A DNA stretch of 5,371 nucleotides from Candidatus Parabacteroides intestinavium (GTDB taxonomy: Bacteria; Bacteroidota; Bacteroidia; Bacteroidales; Tannerellaceae), in NCBI GenBank assembly GCA_019118725.1, contig DWYO01000168.1:1-5371 (forward strand), in the 5' to 3' direction. Positions within the stretch are counted from its first letter, which is position 1; each line of letters opens with the position of its first letter. Shown here piece after piece: positions 1-5,371 of this stretch. The position numbers and the translations under genes are program-made. Below the pieces are notes generated by a model, which saw nothing but the letters and a program-made list of their open reading frames with translations, made no database searches and had not been told where the DNA came from.

Positions 1-1161
1 AATTACAATGATTTCCTCTATGATGAAGACAATGATTTCAAGAATGAAAATCCGCAAAATGGGATGATTGTGGCTGAGGATAATCAGTTTATCAATCATG
101 ACAAGCATAACTATTTCTGGAAAATACATTATCGGCATCCTTTTGCGGAAAAACTTTTTTTGCATGCAGGGTATATAGGGCGTCTTACCCAAGAGACCTA
201 TACCAATGAGGTGAATAACAAGCAAGAAGAAATATGGCAAGCCAATCCGGCAAAAAGTTATCGGTATGAATTTACCCGTAATCTGAATCTGTTTTTCCTT
301 TCATTAGCCAAAAAAGCAGAGGTATGGGAAGGTGAAATCGGCTTACAGGCAGAGGTGGGCAGACGGGAGATGAAGGAGGCTGATCAGGTGACGACCAAAG
401 CGTTCCACCTTTATCCGCAAGCCCGCTTGGTTTATCATCTGACCGATGAGCAGCAATTAGCGTTAAGCTATCAACAACGGGTGATTCGTCCGTTAGGATC
501 CGAATTGAACTCGTATGTGGATAATAGCGATGCAACGCATATCTTCAAGGGAAACCCTGATTTGAAAGATGAATATGTTCATTCAGTGGAACTCAGCTAT
601 CAGTTAGGCATATCTAATTTCCGATTGAGGCCTGCTTTGTATTTCCGGAGTCGTACAAACCGTATTGTAGAGGTGGCTGAACAAATGAGTGAGGAAACTA
701 TCTGGCAAAAAGTGAATGCAGGGATCAGCCGTTCGGCTGGAGCCGATTTGTCCATGCGTTGGCAACCCCTTCAGGTGCTTACGCTCGGGGCTTCCGGAAA
801 TGTGTTTCGGGATGAGATAGACGGACGAACAATCGGGTATGGTGAAAAGAAATCGTTGTGGTGTTGGGATGTGAAGGGGAGTGCCGAATGGCTTATTACA
901 CCGACCACCCATTTACAGATTGACGGCTTTTATGTCTCTGACCAGCTTACTCCGCAGGGGAAAGTGAAAAGTCGTTATGTGGTTAATGCGGGCCTTTCTC
1001 AATATTTCCTTCAGAAGCGCCTTTGTGCCAGCCTTAGTGTACACAACCTGTTTGATTCGTTGGAAGAGACGACCCTCATCTCTACCCCGAATATGCAGAT
1101 GGAGCAGATCCGTAATCGGGATGCGCGGGTAAGTTGGCTTACATTGACTTATAAATTTTAG
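1..1161 (+). CDS. Outer-membrane beta-barrel protein, TonB-dependent-receptor-like (3' partial fragment)
   Basis: The reading frame is open from the first base and ends at TAG 1159-1161, so 386 C-terminal residues are visible and the true start lies upstream. The ATG at 64 is internal: the codons before it continue the same Asn/Asp-rich loop style. The protein alternates short aromatic/hydrophobic strands with polar loops, as in a beta-barrel. The stretch encoded near 460-600 (SYQQRVIRP, then GNPDLKDEY, then VELSYQL) resembles the barrel motif of the Bacteroidota outer membrane beta-barrel family (Pfam OMP_b-brl_3 type), where GNPxLKPEY is usual. The end, TLTYKF, carries the terminal Phe expected for recognition by the BAM assembly machinery. 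Family members sit in the outer membrane; many have an N-terminal carboxypeptidase-like domain and a plug, neither of which can be seen here. The substrate cannot be inferred. The barrel assignment is strong; whether the protein is a true TonB-dependent importer is not established. Confidence 0.88.
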   Translation, partial: NYNDFLYDEDNDFKNENPQNGMIVAEDNQFINHDKHNYFWKIHYRHPFAEKLFLHAGYIGRLTQETYTNEVNNKQEEIWQANPAKSYRYEFTRNLNLFFLSLAKKAEVWEGEIGLQAEVGRREMKEADQVTTKAFHLYPQARLVYHLTDEQQLALSYQQRVIRPLGSELNSYVDNSDATHIFKGNPDLKDEYVHSVELSYQLGISNFRLRPALYFRSRTNRIVEVAEQMSEETIWQKVNAGISRSAGADLSMRWQPLQVLTLGASGNVFRDEIDGRTIGYGEKKSLWCWDVKGSAEWLITPTTHLQIDGFYVSDQLTPQGKVKSRYVVNAGLSQYFLQKRLCASLSVHNLFDSLEETTLISTPNMQMEQIRNRDARVSWLTLTYKF

Positions 1162-1203
1162 GACGAATATCCGCCGGCTTTTGAAATTATTTTTATAAAT
1201 ACG

Positions 1204-1235
1204 TTTGTTTATGAGTGTTTTTATTGCCAACTTTG
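1204..1235 (+). promoter_or_regulatory. Probable Bacteroidota-type promoter for the ROK-MATE operon
   Basis: TTTG at 1204-1207 is followed after 20 nt by CAACTTTG at 1228-1235. This fits the Bacteroidota primary-sigma consensus (TTTG near -33, TAnnTTTG near -7, spacer about 19-21 nt) with one mismatch in the -7 element. Transcription would begin around 1240, leaving a leader of roughly 60 nt before ATG 1301. An overlapping alternative exists: TACGTTTG at 1200-1207 is a perfect -7 match, but its nearest upstream TTTG (1180-1183) is only 16 nt away. The call rests on consensus matching alone; no start site is proven. Confidence 0.5.
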
Positions 1236-1300
1236 TATCAATAAAGAAAAACCGATAAAAACAGATTGATTTTTCAGACTCCAAAAGAAAAAAGGTAAGG

Positions 1301-2533
1301 ATGGTTAGCATAAAAGAACGCGATATGAAAACAGAAATTCGGAGGCAGGAAAATAGTAGCAAGATTACTATGACGAAAAAAAGTTTGATCCAGCATTTGA
1401 TTCGTTTTGGCGCTTCTACGCTTGCGGATATAGCAAAAGATTTGGATTTAAGTATTCCAACGGTTGCCAAATTTACTACAGAGCTGATCAAAGAGGGCTA
1501 CATTTTGGATTTGGGCAAAACAGATGCTTTTACGGGACGAAAACCTAATCTTTACGGCTTGAATCCGAAAGCCGGATACTTTGTCGGCATAGATGTCCAG
1601 CATAAGAAAGTGTGTCTGGGTATGACCGATTTTGCCGGGACTCTAATGGGTGATATAATCTCTGTCCCTTATTTGCTGGAGGATACCCCTCAGGCATTAG
1701 ACCGGTTATATACAATTATCAAGGACTATGTTGGAACTCATTCGATTTCAAAGAAGAAAATCATGGGAATTGGTGTTAATATCGCCGGGAAAGTCAATCC
1801 TATGACGGGGTATTCTTATTCCTATTTCCAGTTTGATAAGGAGCCTTTGGCGGATACAATGACCCAACAAATCGGTTTTCCGGTATATTTGGACAATGAC
1901 TCACGGGCAATGGCTTATGGGGAATATATGTCTGGCGATTTTAAGGAGGACAAAAAGAGTCTCTTGTTTATTAATTTGAATTGGGGATTGGGGGCCGGAC
2001 TTATTATTGACGGGAAACCCTATTATGGCAAATCTGGTTTTTCTGGTGAGATTGGTCATATTTGTGCGTTGGATAATGAGATAATCTGCAATTGCGGGAA
2101 GAAAGGATGTCTGGAAACGGAAGTGTCCGGCCTTGCCGTTGAGCGGATTTTACATGAACGCATGGCGCAGGGATGTTCAACGGTTATGGCGGATTATATT
2201 CAGAAGAAAGGCGAATTGTTGTTGGAAGATTTTGTCGATGCGGTGCATAAAGGTGATGTGTTATCGATAGAAATCGTGGAACAACTCGGATTTATTTTGG
2301 GGCGTGCCCTTGCGGGGTTGGTCAATCTGTTGAATCCGGATATGGTAGTGGTTGGAGGTCCGTTGGCCGGAACAGGTGATTATCTGCGCTATCCGATGCA
2401 AAGTGCCATTCAGAAATATTCTCTCAGTCTGTTGATACGGGAAACCCAGGTAAGCCTTTCTCCAATGAATGAGCGTTCAGCTTTGATTGGAGCATGCCTG
2501 CTTTCTCGTAGCCGAATATTAGATATTATATAA
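1301..2533 (+). CDS. ROK-family transcriptional regulator (winged HTH plus ROK domain)
   Basis: The 410-residue length is typical of NagC/Mlc-type ROK regulators; plain ROK sugar kinases are nearer 300. Residues about 26-68 form a helix-turn-helix (ASTLADIAKDLDLS, recognition helix SIPTVAKFTTEL), followed by a wing with TGRKP at 78-82. The ROK domain starts at GYFVGID (92-98). LDNDSRAMAYGE (197-208) carries the aspartate (D200) that is catalytic in ROK kinases. The ROK zinc site is complete: H253 in GEIGH, then C263, C265 and C270 in CNCGKKGCLE. The loop NWGLGAG (227-233) lacks the Thr of the kinase GTG-type phosphate loop, so I infer ligand sensing more than catalysis. Family members bind operator DNA and release or bind it on sensing a sugar or sugar phosphate; this ligand is unknown. 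ATG 1301 is preceded by GGTAAGG; ATG 1325 is an alternative start that would remove eight residues outside any domain. The gene ends in tandem TAA TAA, 6 nt before the MATE gene, suggesting one operon and possible autoregulation. Confidence 0.92.
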   Translation: MVSIKERDMKTEIRRQENSSKITMTKKSLIQHLIRFGASTLADIAKDLDLSIPTVAKFTTELIKEGYILDLGKTDAFTGRKPNLYGLNPKAGYFVGIDVQHKKVCLGMTDFAGTLMGDIISVPYLLEDTPQALDRLYTIIKDYVGTHSISKKKIMGIGVNIAGKVNPMTGYSYSYFQFDKEPLADTMTQQIGFPVYLDNDSRAMAYGEYMSGDFKEDKKSLLFINLNWGLGAGLIIDGKPYYGKSGFSGEIGHICALDNEIICNCGKKGCLETEVSGLAVERILHERMAQGCSTVMADYIQKKGELLLEDFVDAVHKGDVLSIEIVEQLGFILGRALAGLVNLLNPDMVVVGGPLAGTGDYLRYPMQSAIQKYSLSLLIRETQVSLSPMNERSALIGACLLSRSRILDII

Positions 2534-2539
2534 TAAGGT

Positions 2540-3868
2540 ATGCAAAATATCAAGAACCTGACAGAAGGACCTATTCGCAGGCAATTGTTCAATTTGGCGA
2601 TTCCTATCATGGGGACCTCTTTTATCCAGATGGCTTATAGCTTGACGGACATGGTATGGGTAGGACGCTTGGGAAGCGGGGCAGTTGCAGCAGTAGGTGC
2701 CGTAGGTATATTGGCCTGGCTGATTCAATCGATCTCGTTGATGAACAAAGTAGGAGCGGAGGTATCGGTGGCCCATTCTATTGGCGCACGCAATTATGAG
2801 GAGGCCAAGTGTTATGCATCGCACAACCTGACAATGGCACTTTGCATTTCGCTGGTTTTAGGGACTATCTTATTTGTGTTTGCCAGACCCTTTATCGGTC
2901 TATATGGACTGAGCGAGGATATAGCCAATCAAGCGGTAGAATACTTGCGGATTATCGCAACCGGATTTCCTCTTGTCTTTCTGGCCTCGGCCTTTACAGG
3001 AATCCATAATGCGGCGGGAATGAGCAAGATTCCATTCTACGTGAGTGGGAGTGGGCTGGTGATGAATATGATTCTTGACCCGCTATTTATTCTTGGCTTT
3101 GGTTGGGGAACGGCCGGAGCCGCCTATGCCACATGGCTATCCCAGTTTACGGTAGTGCTTCTCTTTTTGTATCAAGTTAAAATCAAGAAACGTCTTTGGG
3201 TGGATTTCACGCTTTTTATCCCGATGAAAAGGCGTTTTTGCGCCAAGATAGTTCGTTTAGGCTTGCCGGTCGCTCTATTGAACTCCTTTTTTGCGGTTAT
3301 CAATCTGTTGATGGGGCGTACCGCTACTACTTATGGTGGGCATATAGGCCTGATGGCATTGACCGCCGGTGGGCAGATAGAGGCAATAGCCTGGAATTCA
3401 TCACAGGGGTTCAGTACGGCTTTGAGTACCTTTACCGCCCAAAATTATGCGGCTCGGAGGAAAGAACGTATCGATGCCGCCTATAGGACAACACTTTGGA
3501 TGACCTCTATATTCGGTTTAGTCTGTACGTTGCTTTTCGTCTTTTGGGGAAGCGAATTGTTTTCCCTTTTTGTCCCGGAGCAGGCCGCTTATCAGGCCGG
3601 AGGCGAATTCTTGCGTATTGACGGGTATTCCATGATGTTCATGATGATAGAAATAACGATGCAGGGCTTGTTTTATGGTACAGGCCGTACCGTTCCTCCG
3701 GCTATTATCAGTATTACGTTTAACACCTTGCGGGTACCTTTGGCTATTTATTTGGGTGCGATAGGTTTGGGAATTACCGGAGTGTGGTGGGCAATCTGCA
3801 TCTCCAGCACCTTGAAGGGAATCGTTTCGTTTATTTGGTTCCGTATTTTGGAAAAGAAAATATGGTGA
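2540..3868 (+). CDS. MATE-family multidrug/metabolite efflux transporter
   Basis: This 442-residue integral inner-membrane protein has the usual MATE length (about 440-460) and two six-helix halves joined by a basic loop (K214-IKKR and PMKRR, near 214-234). The N-terminal half shows the family pattern: GPIRRQLFNLAIPIM into helix 1, then SLTDMVWVGRLG (34-45), then AVAAVGAVG. The repeat-type motif N176-MILDP-LFILGFGWGTAGAAYAT around D180 is a clear MATE hallmark, and its C-terminal counterpart contains NTLRVPLAIYLG and GITGVWWA. MATE proteins export cationic or other small molecules using a Na+ or H+ gradient; neither substrate nor coupling ion can be read here. ATG 2540 lies 6 nt after the ROK stop; AAGG at 2535-2538 is too close to the ATG to be a standard ribosome site, so translation may be coupled or use the weak-SD mode common in Bacteroidota. 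The neighbouring regulator suggests expression induced by a sugar-like ligand. Confidence 0.93.
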   Translation: MQNIKNLTEGPIRRQLFNLAIPIMGTSFIQMAYSLTDMVWVGRLGSGAVAAVGAVGILAWLIQSISLMNKVGAEVSVAHSIGARNYEEAKCYASHNLTMALCISLVLGTILFVFARPFIGLYGLSEDIANQAVEYLRIIATGFPLVFLASAFTGIHNAAGMSKIPFYVSGSGLVMNMILDPLFILGFGWGTAGAAYATWLSQFTVVLLFLYQVKIKKRLWVDFTLFIPMKRRFCAKIVRLGLPVALLNSFFAVINLLMGRTATTYGGHIGLMALTAGGQIEAIAWNSSQGFSTALSTFTAQNYAARRKERIDAAYRTTLWMTSIFGLVCTLLFVFWGSELFSLFVPEQAAYQAGGEFLRIDGYSMMFMMIEITMQGLFYGTGRTVPPAIISITFNTLRVPLAIYLGAIGLGITGVWWAICISSTLKGIVSFIWFRILEKKIW

Positions 3869-3896
3869 AAAAGATACCGGATATTAAATTCGTTCG

Positions 3897-3904
3897 TATT
3901 TTTG
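3897..3904 (+). promoter_or_regulatory. Probable -7 promoter element for metY
   Basis: TATTTTTG is a perfect match to the Bacteroidota -7 consensus TAnnTTTG and is followed by TCCGCG. No TTTG lies at the expected -33 distance (about 3873-3877), so only half of the promoter is recognisable. It lies in the gap after the MATE stop codon (3866-3868), and transcription would start near 3911. That would give metY its own short leader and would exclude any metY start codon upstream of the element. Confidence 0.5.
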
Positions 3905-3933
3905 TCCGCGATAATATAAAAATGAAAGAAATA

Positions 3934-5217
3934 ATGAAAGAGAATAAACAGAAAGCAGGTACGCTTTGCGTCCAGGCCGGATGGAAGCCGAAGAATGGCG
4001 AGCCCCGTGTGTTGCCGGTCTATCAAAGTACGACATTCAAGTATGAAACGAGCGAGCAGATGGCCCGTTTGTTCGATTTGAAGGAAAGCGGATATTTCTA
4101 TACACGTTTGCAGAACCCTACCAATGATGCGGTGGCTTCTAAGATTGCAGCGTTGGAGGGAGGTGTTGCGGCTATGCTGACCTCTTCCGGGCAAGCGGCC
4201 AATTTCTTTACCTGCTTCAATATTTGTGAGGCGGGAGACCATATCGTGAGTGCGACCAGCATCTATGGTGGAACTTATAATTTGTTGGGCGTCACCTTGA
4301 AGAAGATGGGAATCGATTGCACGTTTGTGGATCAGGATGCGGATGAAGCGGAGATTGAAAAGGCTTTCCGTCCAAATACCAAGATGATGTTTGGTGAGAC
4401 GCTATCCAACCCCGGTGTGATGGTGCTGGATATCGAGAAGTTCGCCCGTATCGCTCATAAGCATGGCGTGCCGCTGGTGGTGGATAATACTTTTGCGACT
4501 CCGATCAATTGCCGGCCTTTTGAATGGGGGGCAGATATTGTGACTCATTCGACCACTAAATATATGGACGGACACGCATGTTGTGTGGGTGGAGCTATTG
4601 TGGATAGCGGGAATTTCGATTGGGAGGCTCATGCCGATAAATTCCCCGGCTTATGCCAGCCGGATGAGTCCTATCATGGATTGACTTATACGAAAGCTTT
4701 TGGGAAATTGGCCTTTATCACAAAGGCTACCAGCCAGTTGATGCGTGATTTGGGGTCTATTCAGTCTCCGATGAATGCATTCTTGTTGAACTTAGGTCTG
4801 GAAACTCTTCATTTGCGTGTTCCGCAACATTGTAAAAATGCGCAGATTGTAGCCGAGTGGCTGGAGAAATGCGATAAGGTGGCATGGGTCAATTATCCGG
4901 GCCTGAAGAGCAATAAATATTATGAGTTGGCTCAGAAGTATTTGCCTAATGGCTTATGTGGTGTCCTTTCTTTCGGATTGAAAGGGGGCCGGGATGTGGC
5001 GATTCGTTTTATGGATAACCTGAAGCTGGTAGCTATTGTGACGCATGTGGCGGATGCCCGTTCGTGCGTGCTTCATCCGGCCAGCCATACCCATCGTCAA
5101 TTGACCGATGAACAATTGCTTGAGGCGGGTATTGCGCCCGATTTGATTCGTTTCTCGGTCGGCATCGAGAATGTAGAAGATATCCTTGCCGATATTGAAC
5201 AGGCGTTGGCAAAATAA
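3934..5217 (+). CDS. metY: O-acetylhomoserine (thiol)-lyase, PLP-dependent (MetY type)
   Basis: This cytosolic Cys/Met-metabolism PLP enzyme condenses O-acetylhomoserine with sulfide to give homocysteine for methionine synthesis; some members also act as cysteine synthases. From ATG 3934 it is 427 residues, the usual MetY length. Visible sites: YTRLQNPT (56-63) and SSGQAAN (84-90) for PLP phosphate; Y111 in SIYGGT, stacking on the cofactor; D184 in VVDNTF, which pairs with the pyridine nitrogen; K209 in HSTTKYMDGH as the Schiff-base lysine; and HPASHTHRQL (381-390) with R406 near the end. The insert after VDSGNFDW, with KFPGL and SYHGLTY, separates MetY from shorter cystathionine synthases/lyases and MetZ. 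The frame is open upstream, with alternative ATGs at 3862 (overlapping the MATE stop) and 3922; the extension MVKKIPDIKFVRIF has no family counterpart, and the -7 element at 3897-3904 argues for 3922 or 3934. Methionine gamma-lyase is less likely given the MetY insert. Confidence 0.93.
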   Translation: MKENKQKAGTLCVQAGWKPKNGEPRVLPVYQSTTFKYETSEQMARLFDLKESGYFYTRLQNPTNDAVASKIAALEGGVAAMLTSSGQAANFFTCFNICEAGDHIVSATSIYGGTYNLLGVTLKKMGIDCTFVDQDADEAEIEKAFRPNTKMMFGETLSNPGVMVLDIEKFARIAHKHGVPLVVDNTFATPINCRPFEWGADIVTHSTTKYMDGHACCVGGAIVDSGNFDWEAHADKFPGLCQPDESYHGLTYTKAFGKLAFITKATSQLMRDLGSIQSPMNAFLLNLGLETLHLRVPQHCKNAQIVAEWLEKCDKVAWVNYPGLKSNKYYELAQKYLPNGLCGVLSFGLKGGRDVAIRFMDNLKLVAIVTHVADARSCVLHPASHTHRQLTDEQLLEAGIAPDLIRFSVGIENVEDILADIEQALAK

Positions 5218-5237
5218 GGAAATTTAAAAATGCAGAG

Positions 5238-5297
5238 ACTCAAGGATACAGAGGTTTATTCGAATTTTCTCGTAATGAATACTCTGTGACCTTGAGT
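5238..5297. repeat. Long imperfect inverted repeat (hairpin) downstream of metY; possible terminator
   Basis: The left arm 5238-5253 (ACTCAAGGATACAGAG) pairs with the right arm 5282-5297 (CTCTGTGACCTTGAGT). In RNA only one A/A mismatch breaks the stem, since U5247 can wobble with G5288. TATTC (5257-5261) can extend the stem with GAATA (5277-5281) after a 3-nt bulge. It begins 20 nt after the metY stop, where a terminator would be expected, yet no T-run follows on the + strand. On the - strand the stem is followed within about 8 nt by ATTTTTAAATT, which fits an intrinsic terminator for a gene entering from the right. It could also be a dispersed intergenic palindrome. The structure is clear; its function is not. 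Confidence 0.7.
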
Positions 5298-5320
5298 TGA
5301 GCGTTTGCCTTTCCCGGAAA

Positions 5321-5371
5321 TTCATGCCTATGTTTGATTCCATTCATGCCTATGTTTGCCGACGTTCATGC
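5321..5371. repeat. 22-bp-period tandem repeat array (16-bp core plus 6-bp variable spacer), cut by window end
   Basis: TTCATGCCTATGTTTG occurs at 5321-5336 and again, identically, at 5343-5358; a third copy begins at 5365 (TTCATGC) and is cut by the window end. The period is exactly 22 bp. The 6-bp spacers differ (ATTCCA, then CCGACG). The base before the core is A in copies one and two but G in copy three, so the 16-bp core is the likely conserved unit. No copy precedes 5321: the 22 bp before it do not align. A 22-bp period is not a multiple of three, which argues against a repeated peptide. It is far too short for CRISPR. Confidence 0.85.

Noticed and set aside
64..66. ATG 64 as the true start of the first gene
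   Set aside because: The frame is open to the window edge, the upstream codons look like barrel loop sequence, and a start here would leave no signal peptide.
1162..1200. Intrinsic terminator after the barrel gene
   Set aside because: The GCCGGC at 1173-1178 and nearby T-rich bases do not form a stem of useful length followed by a T-run.
1257..1274. AAAAA...TTTTT inverted repeat as an operator in the ROK leader
   Set aside because: It is only a 5-bp A/T arm pair in an AT-rich leader, which is expected by chance; it does not resemble a clear ROK-type operator palindrome.
913..1491. 192-codon open frame on the - strand spanning the barrel-ROK intergenic region
   Set aside because: Both ends are antisense to well-supported genes, the product has no recognisable domain, and the middle is low-complexity Ile/Phe/Lys from AT-rich intergenic DNA.
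3869..3933. SAM riboswitch or other long leader controlling metY
   Set aside because: The gap is only 65 nt, with a probable -7 element in its middle, leaving roughly 10-25 nt of leader, too short for a SAM aptamer; no conserved aptamer sequence is seen.
3748..4242. 164-codon open frame on the - strand across the MATE-metY junction
   Set aside because: It is antisense to conserved MATE and MetY coding sequence, including the PLP-site region, and shows no family features.
5321..5371. CRISPR array
   Set aside because: The repeat core is 16 bp and the spacers 6 bp, far below CRISPR sizes, and no cas gene is visible.

Overview
The window looks like a chromosomal piece of a gut-type Bacteroidales genome (Bacteroides or Parabacteroides-like). 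Three signs support this: the tail of an outer-membrane beta-barrel protein ending in a terminal Phe, with the GNPDLK-type barrel motif typical of Bacteroidota; promoter elements of the Bacteroidota type (TTTG around -33, TAnnTTTG around -7) instead of classical -35/-10 boxes; and genes with little Shine-Dalgarno signal. The genus assignment is inference. All four genes lie on the + strand.

Layout: (1) 1-1161, the 3' end of a TonB-dependent-receptor-like outer-membrane barrel gene whose start lies outside the window. (2) 1162-1300, an intergenic region with a plausible Bacteroidota promoter and no convincing terminator. (3) 1301-2533, a ROK-family regulator with an N-terminal winged helix-turn-helix and a ROK sugar-kinase-like domain. 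(4) 2540-3868, a 12-helix MATE-family efflux transporter only 6 nt downstream, almost certainly co-transcribed with the ROK gene. (5) 3934-5217, O-acetylhomoserine (thiol)-lyase (metY), with its own -7 promoter element in the short gap after the MATE gene. (6) 5218-5371, non-coding: a long imperfect hairpin, then the start of a 22-bp-period tandem repeat array that runs off the window edge.

How the genes relate: the ROK regulator and MATE transporter form a natural pair of sensor/regulator plus exporter, and the regulator may control its own operon in response to a sugar-like ligand. metY makes homocysteine (or cysteine from O-acetylserine) with sulfide and looks like a separate housekeeping unit, although some read-through from the MATE gene is possible. 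No phage, IS, CRISPR, tRNA or rRNA is visible.

The most unusual item is the terminal repeat. A 16-bp core is followed by a 6-bp non-conserved spacer, and each complete core ends in TATGTTTG, a perfect match to the Bacteroidota -7 promoter consensus. Only two full copies and the beginning of a third are visible, so its extent and role cannot be judged here.
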